Source of the DNA: Emmonsiellopsis sp. PD_33 | Taxonomy: Eukaryota > Ascomycota > Eurotiomycetes > Onygenales > Ajellomycetaceae | DNA length: 64,000 bases | Assembly (NCBI GenBank): GCA_032988165.1 | Contig: JANTQF010000044.1 | Span: 62,001 to 126,000 of the forward strand | Direction: 5' to 3' | In this document: piece by piece, positions 32,060 through 43,390 of the stretch | Numbering within the stretch: position 1 is the first letter of the stretch | Layout: each line of letters begins with the position of its first letter | The notes under the pieces: model-generated | What the model was told of the DNA's origin: nothing | Seen by the model: the letters and a program-made list of their open reading frames with translations, nothing else | Databases searched by the model: none | Program-made: the position numbers and the translations under genes

Positions 32060-35000
32060 ATGGCCAGCGAATGGTGGGACGACTTCGCAAACAATCTCGC
32101 TACGGACCTCACTCCCCTCATCGCTTTATTCGGCGACGCGCCGACAAAACAGTACCTCAGCGAGTGTCTGACCACCATCGACATCGTAATCTTCGCGATC
32201 GCGCCACTGGGGATCATCACATCCCTCGTATCCGCGATTCGCGTCTGCGGGACGGCGCCTATCCGTGCATTTATCGGCCGTGCACAGGAAGGCAGAGGTG
32301 TCGCGGAAGCCGAACTATGCACATCCACAAGTCGAGAAGTGTGTGAGCTCTACAACAACGGCGGTGTGGCCCGTGTGTTTGGACGGCCGAAGCTGTTGGA
32401 AATCGTCCACGACAAACACGCTGGGGGTGAGGACTTTTATGAAAATTGGGAGTCGGGACGGAGTGCGGGGATATACTTGTTCAGGGACTATATTGAACGC
32501 GACGGGCAGGAGTGGAGAGAAACGACGAAGAGAAGGGTCCGGTTGATGTCGGAGGAGGATGGAAAACCCACCTCCTCATCCAAGGTTACGCCTCCACATC
32601 TACGTTTCGCGCCGAATCCGAACTTGTCCCTAAATGTCGGTATAAAGCAGCATAGAAAAGGAGTGTTTGTGGCCGCAGCGGTGGTGGGTTTGATCCTGCA
32701 GTCAGGGGTGGTTATCTGGGCCGCCGTCGCACGGTATAGGCTCTTGATGGTAAAAGGCGATTTACAGGACAAGTACGCGGTCCCGATGTTGGTTATTGGA
32801 ACCATCTTTCTCTGCGTGGGTATAGGGTATTGCGCTTTACTGGTTGAACGCAGCACGGGAGAACGCATTTGGGAGAGAAAACTTTCTGCGGACAACAGAT
32901 CACAAGTCTACTGGATTCAACCGGGCACGCAGTTTGTTGGTGACCAAGCCTTCGACTCGTTTGCCTATACCCACCCGAACAATCAGTTTACGAAGTATAT
33001 TACTTCGTGGAAAGAGAATACCGAAGAGAGTCGTCTCGAGCTCTCGATTGCTGTCGGCATGGCTGGTACTGGGTTTATCTTGCAGTTTCTTGGCCTGAGG
33101 GCATGCCATTCATCAGTTGCCGTCACCCAGTTGGGAGTCACTATTCTGATGAGCATAATCCGTTCTATGCTCCGCACGGACCGCTTGAAGAGGGAGGAAA
33201 TATTTCTGGCGGACCAACCGGATTTTTATGAAGGAAATGAGCTAGACTGGCTTGCACTGAACATTAGGAATATGGATCAGCGTAAACTGGGATGGCAGAT
33301 TTCGAGGGCAAGACGCTGCCAGTCGGTGCGGAGAGCTGAGGAGAAGTATGAGAATACCCCCTTGCGGAAGATGACGGTATATGATGAGAAGAAGTGTGCT
33401 TTAGCCGGTTTTCGACCCCAAAAACCTGCCCCTTCTACAGTCGATCACTACTATTGGTCCCCAGAAAAATGGCTCTCTGAACTTCAGAGTAATGGAGAAA
33501 AGGGGCGAGACGAAATAACCCATCATAGACCAGCCGAGATTGCCAAACCCTACCTGTACAGAAGTCGTCTTGCTCGCCTAACTTTGGGCTGGGAAGAGAG
33601 ACTCGTTAATGCCCGACGCATATCGAATGTATTAGCCAAGGCAATAGAGTCGACTACTAAGATTCTATACACGAGCGACGCAGTCTTTGAGAAGGGATGG
33701 GACGAAACATTCACATTATCTTGGCCCGTGCCCTGTATGATGACAAGCATAACGGAGTCGCATTCCAATGGAAAGACTGGCGTGGCCACGGGTCTCAACT
33801 CCAAGAGGGAAGCTACTGAGGGGACTGTCTATCTCTCCTTAAGACGAGATTGGGACATTAATGGGGTCCCCGAGGGCGACTGGGGGGTCGATGAATCCGA
33901 ACTGGAAGCAGTCTGTGGCCTTTGGTTTTTCTCGCTGAAAGTGAAAAACGAAGAAGAAGGAGACCCCCAAACACTGTGGCGGCGTATACTTGCAGCGAAG
34001 TCGACAGATAACGACGAAAATGCCCTTACGGACTTTAAAATTTGGCACGAAAGTGAGTCTGGGTTTAGTATCAGAGAAGATCAAACTATGTGCCTACCAC
34101 ATGATCCTTACAAGCACTCGCGTTCATTCGGATGGCAAAATCTCCCAGCCTCTTTCGACCCAGAGAAAAATGCGGTCCTAATACTCCCACTGGCGTCAAC
34201 CTCTCCCCCTATATTGTATGCCCAGGAGATTTACGCTTTGTTCTTTGCCTCCATCCTTCATGCCATCAAGGATATTGGCGGGAGGACCACGGTGAAGGAA
34301 AGTAAGAGTCTCTGTTTCACAAACTCCAACATTTCTCGGATCCAAGAAGCTTTTACGGAGAGTGGTCTAGGACCCGTCGAAGATGCATTCACATGTATAA
34401 TTCCAGCGCTTAGGAATCAAGGAAAGCTACCAAGTCCAGTGGGGAGTTTACCCGCAGTCAGAGCAACGGCGGAATCTCATGTACTCCACGAACGGTGGGA
34501 GGATGCAGCAAGACTTTTGCGATGGGCGTTCCCGCCTGCTACGGGTCCTTCGAATTATAACAACAACGAAATTGGCCAGAATGATCCTGTTAATCAACAG
34601 CGGTTGCTGACTCTGGCATTGTGTGAATGCTATCGCAAGGCTATTATTAGCACTACTTACCCCATGGAATTTGGCTGGAAAGGCATTGTTGAACTGCTAA
34701 AAGAGGCCATTATAGATGGCCGGGATAAAATATCCCTTGTCAGTCTGGGAGGACTATCCTATTACACCCTTGTCGGCGTTGTTTGGTGTTATGCCCAGGT
34801 CGCACTTCGCATTGCTAGGGATGAGGGTAAAGAAGATGCTGTCAGGGAACTGGAAAAGGCAATCCAAGACTCTTTTGCTGCCACTACAACAGGAACGGAT
34901 AACAAAATCGTTGACCCAGTGGGATTGGCCATAAACAGTCCAATTCCGCATGACGACGAGGAACGTCCACTCTCGCAAGCCATTGAACGTGGCGATTTGA

Positions 35001-36259
35001 GCGCAGCCCTGTACTATCTCAGCCGGAAATCTGTTCTCAAAGAAAAAGACGCAATGAATAAATCTGCACTTTCCCTCGCAGCAGGCCGCGGATGGTACGT
35101 GGTTGTCAAGGATCTTCTCGACCGTGGTGCAATTCTCGAAGAAAAGGATAAGAATGACCGTAGCGCCATATCATACGCTGCTAATAGCGGGGATATTAAT
35201 ACCTTTAACTACCTATTGGACCAGGGCGCGTTCCCGAACTTTGCGGACCATACACGCCGCACGCCGTTGTCGTATGCGGCGGAGAATGGACATGTGGATG
35301 TTGCAAGAAAGCTGTTATCCGATAGACGTGTTGAACCCGACTCGAAAGATAATTGGGATCTAACGCCCCTGCATTATGCCGCGGGTCTCGGTCACAATGA
35401 ACTTGCGGAATTGTTGTTGGGAAATGAAGGGGTTGACGTTAATACCAAGGACCAGCAAGGACAGACACCCCTTTCCCTGGCAGCGGACGCTGGGAACGAG
35501 GCGCTGGTCTCAACCATGGTTGAAAATTCGCGGGTGGCTGTGAATATCGAGGATAGGGATGGCAATACACCCCTTTTCAAGGCAGTTATCAAGGGCTACG
35601 ATCGTGTCGTCGAACGACTACTCACGAGGAAAGATGTTGATATAAACACCAGAAACCAGGAGGGTATGGCACCACTAGCGCATGCCGCAGAAGCTGGCTA
35701 TGACAAGATTACCGCTCAACTTATATCCAGGGACGATATAGAAGTCAACTTCAGAGTCAAGTTCCAGCAGCAGACCCCTCTCCTCCTCGCCGCGGAGAAC
35801 GGCCACGCCGACATCGTGCGCCGATTTCTCGCTCTGGGTGATAAAATAGACGTCAACGCCAAAGATAAATCAGGCAGGACAGCGCTATCTTGGGCCGCAG
35901 TCCGGGATCACGAAGAGGTAGCCAAGCTGCTCCTGGCAGATGCGCGGGTGGCCGTTGAGACGTTGTTGAATAGGGAAGAAACCCCGCTGTTGCTGGCTGC
36001 GTTGAAGGGGTCTGAGAAAGTTGCTGCATTGCTGCTTGAGAGGAGGGATGTTGATTTCAATACCAGGGACAATGCGGGTGTGTCTGCGTTGGCGTGGGCG
36101 GTGAGGGCAGGGCATGGAAGGGTTGTGGAGATGTTGTTGAAGATGCCGGGTATTGATACGGCAGTGTGTGATAAAGATGGGCATTCAGCGGTTTGGTGGG
36201 CGAGGGAGAAGGGGTATGAGGAGATTGTGGGTATGTTGGTTGCGCATGGTCATGAATGA
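32060..36259 (+). CDS. Large multi-pass membrane protein with C-terminal ankyrin array
   Basis: A single uninterrupted frame of 1399 residues. Hydrophobic segments are seen at about 38-61 (DIVIFAIAPLGIITSLVSAI), 201-225, 239-262, 328-347 and 352-371, suggesting five membrane spans. Conserved-looking hydrophilic sequence lies between the first two (AELCTSTSREVCELYNNGG; FGRPKLLEIVHD). Residues about 375-960 form a long soluble region with no domain I recognise. Residues about 966-1399 contain about 12 ankyrin repeats (for example RTPLSYAAENGHVDVARKLL; LTPLHYAAGLGHNELAELLL). No NACHT P-loop was found. This is a recurrent architecture in filamentous ascomycetes, usually annotated only as ankyrin protein. 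A sensor or scaffold at a membrane is inference. The gene is intronless and flanked by gene-poor DNA on both sides. Confidence 0.88.
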   Translation: MASEWWDDFANNLATDLTPLIALFGDAPTKQYLSECLTTIDIVIFAIAPLGIITSLVSAIRVCGTAPIRAFIGRAQEGRGVAEAELCTSTSREVCELYNNGGVARVFGRPKLLEIVHDKHAGGEDFYENWESGRSAGIYLFRDYIERDGQEWRETTKRRVRLMSEEDGKPTSSSKVTPPHLRFAPNPNLSLNVGIKQHRKGVFVAAAVVGLILQSGVVIWAAVARYRLLMVKGDLQDKYAVPMLVIGTIFLCVGIGYCALLVERSTGERIWERKLSADNRSQVYWIQPGTQFVGDQAFDSFAYTHPNNQFTKYITSWKENTEESRLELSIAVGMAGTGFILQFLGLRACHSSVAVTQLGVTILMSIIRSMLRTDRLKREEIFLADQPDFYEGNELDWLALNIRNMDQRKLGWQISRARRCQSVRRAEEKYENTPLRKMTVYDEKKCALAGFRPQKPAPSTVDHYYWSPEKWLSELQSNGEKGRDEITHHRPAEIAKPYLYRSRLARLTLGWEERLVNARRISNVLAKAIESTTKILYTSDAVFEKGWDETFTLSWPVPCMMTSITESHSNGKTGVATGLNSKREATEGTVYLSLRRDWDINGVPEGDWGVDESELEAVCGLWFFSLKVKNEEEGDPQTLWRRILAAKSTDNDENALTDFKIWHESESGFSIREDQTMCLPHDPYKHSRSFGWQNLPASFDPEKNAVLILPLASTSPPILYAQEIYALFFASILHAIKDIGGRTTVKESKSLCFTNSNISRIQEAFTESGLGPVEDAFTCIIPALRNQGKLPSPVGSLPAVRATAESHVLHERWEDAARLLRWAFPPATGPSNYNNNEIGQNDPVNQQRLLTLALCECYRKAIISTTYPMEFGWKGIVELLKEAIIDGRDKISLVSLGGLSYYTLVGVVWCYAQVALRIARDEGKEDAVRELEKAIQDSFAATTTGTDNKIVDPVGLAINSPIPHDDEERPLSQAIERGDLSAALYYLSRKSVLKEKDAMNKSALSLAAGRGWYVVVKDLLDRGAILEEKDKNDRSAISYAANSGDINTFNYLLDQGAFPNFADHTRRTPLSYAAENGHVDVARKLLSDRRVEPDSKDNWDLTPLHYAAGLGHNELAELLLGNEGVDVNTKDQQGQTPLSLAADAGNEALVSTMVENSRVAVNIEDRDGNTPLFKAVIKGYDRVVERLLTRKDVDINTRNQEGMAPLAHAAEAGYDKITAQLISRDDIEVNFRVKFQQQTPLLLAAENGHADIVRRFLALGDKIDVNAKDKSGRTALSWAAVRDHEEVAKLLLADARVAVETLLNREETPLLLAALKGSEKVAALLLERRDVDFNTRDNAGVSALAWAVRAGHGRVVEMLLKMPGIDTAVCDKDGHSAVWWAREKGYEEIVGMLVAHGHE

Positions 36260-38801
36260 ATGGATGGATGAATGAATGAACTAATGAACGAATCTTGGTA
36301 TATGATATACTTTTCCTTCAAGCTAGTTCGGGTTATCTACCGCTGTAGATATAATAAAGCTTCTCCCTGAATAAACCCCCCCCCCCTTTCACCCATAATA
36401 CCTGATAACCATACCCCAACCGGATTGATATTAAAAAACCCCCACCAACTCAACTCGCAAGCTTGCAACCCTTAACATTTAACCCTACTCCTGCTCACTA
36501 CATATTACTCACACATCATTCATGCCTGTATGCATTGAGTCTATGTAACGGTATGACATGGCATGCTATATCCATAAATAAACCCCATGGGACTAACTCT
36601 AAGCGCCTTGTTTCTAGGCTTCAGGAGAAATTAATGTAAGATGAGAGAGGATGGGAAATCAATAGGATACTTATTAGTTACTGGTAATTATTATGCCTTA
36701 CTAAGGTAGTAAGTGACGAGGGAAAGAAAGAAATACACATGTTCTTTTCTAGCAGATTGTAGATAACCTTGTAGTAGGTTCGAACTTGTTTACAGAGTAT
36801 AGTTAGCTGTAGTAAGCAGAGTTGAGTTAGGCCTGGTGAGGCTCTAGATATTATGGGATGTATGTATAGGTGCTGAGATAGATAACTTAATTGGTATGGG
36901 TATGGGTGAGATACACATGTGTTATTAGGGTATGTATGATGTGATAGCAAAGGCATGGCATGATAGCAGTCATGGTAGTAGTCATGGTAGTTGGAATATT
37001 TTTAGGATTCACTCCCCCAGGTGAAACAGCATGACATACAGCATAAAAAAGGAAGAGAAGAGAATGAGAGTGGCTTTCATATGAAATTGCATGTTTGTAC
37101 GGAGTAGATAGATAGATAGGGAGAGACGGTGTTCACGCACTCAGACCCCGGTGGAGATAGTGTTGGATAAACGCATAAACGCATGGATGTTTATGAAACG
37201 CGTGTGGAAGGGGTTTCTGTTCTCTACTATTTATATAATGTAGTCTGTAGATGCATGCTGGCCTTCGTTAAGTTGGTTAGAGGGGATAAGATTGTAGTTG
37301 GCTGATTACAGGTGGTTTCATGGGTTGGGCACATACTATCCAGCCAGCCATAGATAACTATTGTCAATCCGCTGCCTATCATACATAGATCTCGGGTAGT
37401 GGCTAGTGATATATGGAGAAGAGTGGCAAATTAAAAGAAAAAAAATTAAGAATACCGATTGATCCACATATTTAACCCACCAAGCTGTCAACAAATACTC
37501 CAAAATTGGAGGGAAAGAAAGCAAGATTTTCAATCTCTCCAGAAAGTGGCACATATGGAGTACATGCAAACCAGATAGATGGATAGATGGATAGCACAGC
37601 ATGCATGCACATTGCAGGGGGCAGAAACAGGGACTAATTTTGATCCCTATTCCGATCGACGGGGCGGATCACCGGGATCGACCGTATTCGAGTATGTGAT
37701 GACGACGATTTCTTTACTTGCTTCGTCCATACATAGATAGGTACGGAGTAGTGTGGAAGAGGATGGCGGGAAGAGAAGAGAGGGAGAGGAGAGTGAATAG
37801 GAGGGATAGGTTGTTGGAGGTGTGTCGGTGTGGGGGTGTGATGTTTCAGGATGGTAGCAGTTGGCAATTAGTTGGCGCGGCCAGGGCAGTTTCTTGGACT
37901 GGGAATGCGGCCTTGGAACGGGCAAACAGGAGGAATATGGCTGGAGTTGGCAGCAGAGACAGCCACAGAGAGGAGTTGTTGCTGTCCACCTGGGCATAGA
38001 TACTATCTATGTTGTCTCAGCGCAGTTGCCACAGTGTGGTATTGGTGGTGGTATTACTGGTGATACCGGTACTGTCACCGCCAAGCCAGGCACAGGCTGT
38101 TTTAACTGCTGATTGGCCGGACTCTCCCCAAATACCGCGCTAAGCCACAGCGGGCGGCTAGCGTGTTTCCGTTCCAAGTTTCGACAATTTCCCATCTCCT
38201 GTTTCCAATTCCAGACCAGCATCCTCATCCTCAACTTCTTCTTCTCTTCTTCTTCTCCGTCTGTCGTTCTCTCTCTCTCCCTCCCTCTCCCTCCCCCCAG
38301 CCATTGCTGTGTCCTTCCCCCGCTGCTTCTCGCTCGTTGAAGTCCAGCCCCTTCCTGTCGCTCCTTCACCCCCTTTGTTTTGCTCTCTGTTTCCCGTCTT
38401 CATATCCGCTTAGGTACGCCTGTCTCTCCCGCTCACTCCCCAGCTCTCCTCTCGCATCTCACACATCTCCCCTGTTCTCGCCCGCTTACCTGTCCACAGC
38501 AATAGTTTAATATCCTCAGTGTCAGAGACCTGTCTTGATCTTGGTGAGTGCTATGTCATCCTGTTGGCTCCTGTGTCACCCCTGTTGTTGGCGTCGCCCT
38601 CTTATGCCATGGCAACACAGACGCCTCCCAGACTACCCAGTTTACCCACTTCTCCGTCTCGTTGCCAATTGCAAATTCCTCCCTCTATTTGCAGCCTGCC
38701 GTCCGTGTGTTGTTTTTGTCCGCCGCTAACTGTCCTACGTGTCTGTTGATATAGATATCCCACTCTTCTCTTTATCTTCCTTCGCGCTGCCATATACCAT
38801 A
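36260..38801. other. Gene-poor interval and ECM33 promoter/leader
   Basis: From 36260 to about 37900 the DNA is AT-rich with GAATGAATG and GATAGATAG runs and a C run (36378-36389), and no gene was recognised. From about 38200 to 38510 the plus strand is strongly CT-rich, as expected near the ECM33 transcription start. A predicted 5' untranslated intron occupies 38544-38754. Confidence 0.5.
38544..38754 (+). other. Predicted intron in the ECM33 5' untranslated region
   Basis: Donor GTGAGT at 38544, branch-point-like GCTAAC at 38725-38730 and acceptor GATATAG ending at 38754, 47 nt before the ECM33 start codon. All three signals are in order with normal spacing. Prediction only. Confidence 0.45.
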
Positions 38802-40078
38802 ATGGCCTTTATCAAATACCTTGTGCCTGCCTTGGCCGTCGCTGGCCTGGCTGTGGGCCAGAATAGCTGTGAGTTGCTGTCGATTCCGCTGTCCCGCGCA
38901 TCCACATACTAAAACCCCTCCGCAGGCGGTGGCACCAAGACCATCAAGAGCCAGGGCGATGCCGATGGCCTCTCCTCCTGCAAGACCTTCAAGGGCGACA
39001 TCGTCGTCGATCCCAAGGTCCCCGAGGGCCCCATCACCATCGACGGTATCGAGACCATCACCGGTAGCCTGACTGTCAAGGGTGCCGCCAACCTGACCCG
39101 TCTGGTATCCAGCTCCATCGAGAAGATCGAGGACACCTTCACCCTCAGCGGCGCCGTCAAGCTGAGCGACCTCCAATTCGACTCGCTCACCGAAGTTGGC
39201 GCCCTCAACTTCGAGGCCCTGTCCGTCCTGCAGAACCTCGGCTTCACCAAGGGTGTTTCCAAGGCCGGAAACATTCGCATCACCAACACCCAGCTGACCT
39301 CCCTCACCGGTATTGAGCTCGAAACTGTTGGCGACATGGAAATCACCAACAACCCCCATCTCACCGAAGTCAATGTCAACCAGATCACCGAAATCAGCGG
39401 CTATGCCAGTTTCTCCGCCAACGACATGAAACTCAAGATTTCCTTCCCCAACCTCGAGAAGGCCTTGAACATGACCTTCCGTAACACCAGCTCCGTCACC
39501 ATCCCCTCCCTCAAATCCACCAAGGGTCTGCTCGGTTTCTACTCCAACTACTTTGAGGATTTCTATGCCGGAAACCTCACTAGCACCGGAGATCTCGTCT
39601 TCGCTGACAACGGCTACTTGACCAACATCTCCCTCCCTGTCCTTGAGACCGTCAAGGGTGCTTTCCAGATCGCCAACAACACTCAGCTCAAGAAGGTCAA
39701 TGACGTTCCCAAGCTCAAGACCATCGAAGGTGCCCTCGACTTTGCCGGCAACTTCTCTAGGTAAACTTTACCCCCTTTTTTTCGTATTGTGTATGATTAC
39801 TAACTCTCCGCAGTGTCGAGCTCCCAGGATTGGAAGAGGTCCGTGGCAAGTTCAACCTTCAGAGCACTGGCAAGGTTGGCTGCGACAAGCTCAAGGGCGA
39901 GATCGACGTCGGAACCTGGGTCTGCAGAGAAGAGGTCGAAGATCCTCAGTCTGGAACTGGCACCAAGACCGGCTCCGGCGCCCAGCCAAGCAAGACTGGC
40001 GCTGCTGTCCCCATGGGCCCCCCAGCTGCCTTGACCATGCTCGCTCTCATCGGTGGTGCTATGGGCTTCGCTCTCTAG
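38802..40078 (+). CDS. ECM33: ECM33/Sps2-family GPI-anchored cell wall protein
   Basis: Cell-surface protein needed for wall integrity. Exons 38802-38868, 38926-39760 and 39814-40078 give 388 residues. A signal peptide (MAFIKYLVPALAVAGLAVGQ) is followed by receptor-L-domain-like, leucine-rich beta-helix sequence with the family's recurring pattern (GDIVVDPKVPEGPITIDG; ETITGSLTVKGAANLTRLVS; VETVKGAFQIANN-type repeats) and several N-glycosylation sequons (NLT, NMT, NTS, NIS, NNT). The C-terminal Ser/Thr/Gly stalk ends in a hydrophobic tail (PAALTMALALIGG-like) for GPI attachment. Splice junctions are canonical and all phases fit. Codon use is strongly biased to C-ending codons, as for highly expressed fungal genes. 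Confidence 0.95.
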
Positions 40079-40554
40079 ATGCGTGCAGATAACGGCGTTT
40101 TTCAACTTTGTTCCTGTGAATTGCTTTCCCTGCTGGCTTTATATGCAACGGTTCCCATGTTAGCTCTTTAGTGTTTGTTTCCCCGCAGCTCTTTGATGAT
40201 AATATTCGAACTTTTTGCGCATCACTTTCCTTTACGGGTTTTGTTCATATCTTGTTCCGAAAAAGTAAAGTCTGACCTGGAAAATGGGGAGGGCGGCCCC
40301 AGACACAATTTGGGTTAATGAGGCGGAACAATGGATACTTGGACGCCTCGCATCCACCTGTTTATAAACAGCATTCGTTGATGTGGTGGAGCCGGGCATG
40401 ACATGCGTAATCTAGCAAAAAGCGGTTTAAAACTCTAAGCCTACTTTATACTTTAATAAACGTTCCTTTTGTTCATTTCCTGTGTTTTAGTGAGTTCCGT
40501 GCGATTAGTGAGTTTTTGGTGTGTGGTATGAGGGGGGTGTTGTGATAAGTAGGG

Positions 40555-40870
40555 AGGTAGGTAGGTAGGTAGGTATGGGATGTTATGTTATGTTAGGTAC
40601 ATGGTGGTGTAGTTGGTTAGGTTGGTTAGGTTGGATTGGTTTTTTTAGGGGAGGGAGAGAGGGAGGAAGGGAGGAAGGGAGGAGGTACCTAAGGTAGTAT
40701 ATGGTGGACTGAAATACATGGAAAGTGTGGGTTGGGTGTTGATGTGGATGGGTAGATGGGGAGATGGGGAGATGGGGAGATGGGTAGGGATGTGGGAAGG
40801 TGGGAAGATGGGGAGATGGGGATATAGGGGTAGGTTAGTAGGTAGATAGGTAGGTAGGTAGGGGAAAGGG
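40555..40870. repeat. GGTAGG / GGGGAGAT low-complexity block
   Basis: Repeated GGTA units (40555-40573 and again about 40838-40862), GGTTA units (about 40612-40634), and several copies of an 8-bp GGGGAGAT unit (about 40757-40826). All degenerate, on one strand, non-coding. Confidence 0.75.
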
Positions 40871-42790
40871 AATAGAAATGGATGGGGATGGGGATGGGCA
40901 ATGAAGATGGAAATATAGGGGGGATGAATGAGGGCTAGGAGTAGGAGGGGTTATGTATTTTTGTATGGGGTGTAATTTTAATTTATAAATAAATATGTAT
41001 AGATTAATTTAATTTAATAGGAAGGGAGGGGAGAGGAGAGGAGAGGAGAGGTAAGATGTGAGATGTGAGATGTATAATGTGGGTGGTATAGTATGTAAGA
41101 GGAAGATTGCTACATGTAATGAAGATGAAGATGCATAGTTTATCTCTTTTTTTAGATAGATATGGATCAAAAAGGGTTAAGGGGTAGGTGTACTAGTTAG
41201 CTGGAATGTTCTGCTTATGTTAATCTCTCGATTCATTCACATGGGGAGGGGGGCTATGTAGCTGCAAATGTGTATCCTCAAGAGTTAAGACTGGATTCTG
41301 CAACATGGCTGGAGAATGATGGAATAGTAAGCTTGATGGTTATTATAATGAGTGTGTGTGTTTATTAGAGTGTTTATTAGAATGTCTGTTATTCATTTCA
41401 TGACTGTGAGTGCTCTGGGTGGAGTATCAAACCCCTTGCTCCCAAAAAGTGCATGAGTTGGCCATGTCGACACCGGTACTTCTTGACATTGGCGATAGTC
41501 CGTATTGTAGACGACCACAACTCAAGAGGGTGGGATCCCGCTCATTCCTCCATGTCTCCTTGCTAGAAGTCAGCATCTCCATCTCCTTGGAAAAGAGGAG
41601 GGCCCGGTTCTTTCATCAAGGAATCCAGCCAGCCCGGGAAGGAAAAAAAGAATCTCCTGCGGTTCAAGTAACAGCCTCGACGTACTGAGCGTTGTCAGCC
41701 GTTTTTTGCTAAGCTGGGGACCATCAAGTAGTGGTTGCCACTCCGGTTGTCTTTCCCTGCCTAATTCTTATCCCGAGATGATATGCGCAAGTCGGTTGTG
41801 GTATATCACAATCCTGTTGTTATTCAGTTGGCCAGGCTAGCAATTAACAGCGAGACGGACAGTGAGGTAAGTTGAAGCCTGGGGTAGGCTCAACAAGGGA
41901 AATTCCCGTGCAATGATATATAGAGGAGAGAAAGAGTCCCTTCACTCCCGTCTGTTGCTTCTCCATTCGGCACAGCATGTTCGTTTCTGCTTCTGCGGCG
42001 TATATTTTTTCCAGTGTATGTACAACAGCCTCATATGCTGCAATGAATTTCCAAAAAAATAAGGGATCAGTTCCCTTATTTCACGTGGCAAACCCAAGGA
42101 ATCCGTTGCGACAGTTTGCGGCATGAAAAGTAGATACATCTACTTGGAGGAAAGGGGCGGTGTCTAGGCCACTTTTGAAAAACATAAGCCCAGGTTGCGG
42201 AATTTCCGAAATGCTCCTGTAGTCCCGTATCAGGGGATTTAATGTCTTGATTCCTCATATCATGCTTTCTTGTCAGAGGGCTGGCCCGAGAAAGACAGCT
42301 GTAGAGATAATGGGGAAAAGATAGCTTCTGGATGAGTATTAGGGATTGGCCGTTCCCACTGCGAGTTATGTGTCTGCAACGATTCAACTTGACCTGTGGA
42401 GAAGAATCACGGTCGGCATCCATGAGTCCGGAAGCACCGCATGTAGTTTGCCTTTCTTGAAGCCAGCTACAATGATGTGACAGACATCCCAGGGGGACTC
42501 TCTGAAGGTCCGCGTATATCAGCCTTCCAAACAGCACAGCTTTTACCAATCTTCTTCACCATAGACGATCGGCATGCCGGGTAGAAGGGGAACTATAAAT
42601 GGAAATGTGGCCGGCACCTGCCGTAGAAGGCGGGTGAAGGAGTGAAAACCACAATTTATAGGCTGTAGAATGTCTCCGCGCAATCAGATTCCTGCTCCGA
42701 AGAAGAATGAGATTATGTCCTGCCAGGCTGAATCCTGATGCTGATCGTGGAGCGGGAGAAGTCCGGATTTCCTTTTTGGGCCATGGTGCA

Positions 42791-42857
42791 TGACTCAGCA
42801 GCTGCCAGCCAATCAGCGCGCCGCAAACCATCGCCTCATCTCAGCCGCGTCCACGTG
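42791..42857 (+). promoter_or_regulatory. Clustered TGACTCA, CCAAT and CACGTGAC sites upstream of ANP1
   Basis: Within 67 bp are TGACTCA (42791-42797, Gcn4/CpcA-type bZIP site), CCAATCAG (42809-42816, Hap-type CCAAT box) and CACGTGAC (42852-42859). They lie 530-600 bp upstream of the ANP1 start codon. Factor assignments come from known consensus sites. Confidence 0.45.
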
Positions 42858-43390
42858 ACCTGCATCGTCCAAAATGGACTCGTAATGGCATCTTGGCTCG
42901 ACAATTCCCCTTTAACCACCAGCTTCATCCGCCGTCTCCTGTGTCTGCTCAACCCGCATCAATTCTCCTTGCATCCCGCCCTCCCTTGTCCTGGCGGCGT
43001 GTCTTTCCTGTCTCCCTGCTATCTTGACAATTGACCCGCCCCGGCCCCTGGCTTCCCTGCCGCCCGTTTCAGAGCGCCTGGAGCCGTCTGGTAATCTTAG
43101 CCTCGTGGCATCTCCAACCGCGAAAAAAAATATCACGCCCTCTCGTCCTCTATCTACACCACCACCAGGCGCGTCATACTTCTCTACGACAAGTCCGCGG
43201 AAAGACCGACGCCTCCCGGTGTTCTACATCCGTGCTGGCGCCTCTAAGCTGAGAGATTGACCTTCCTGGAGAAAGCTTGTCTCGGTATCAAGATCGAGTC
43301 GAGTCTTGCCTCCCGTCTCTTCTCTCTTCCCCATCTTACGGCCATCCGTTTTATGGTCGTTCCCGCTGACCAGCACGGGTCCCTCTCGAT

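Larger units (their letters stand above)
40079..43390. other. 3.3-kb gene-free interval
   Basis: Starts with the ECM33 3' flank. Low-complexity G-rich sequence runs from about 40540 to 41100. From about 41200 to 42780 the sequence is complex and non-repetitive but no frame (41410-41688 plus; 42076-42549 and 42556-42831 minus) resembles a known protein. The last 600 bp are the Anp1 promoter and leader. Confidence 0.45.

Noticed and set aside
40555..40870. Possible CRISPR-like or telomere-like array
   Set aside because: Units are 4-8 bp, degenerate and lack spacers; this is ordinary microsatellite DNA in a eukaryotic chromosome.
42076..42831. Minus-strand frames of 157 and 91 residues as possible genes
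   Set aside because: No domain, no conserved-looking segment and no compatible introns; composition resembles translated non-coding DNA.
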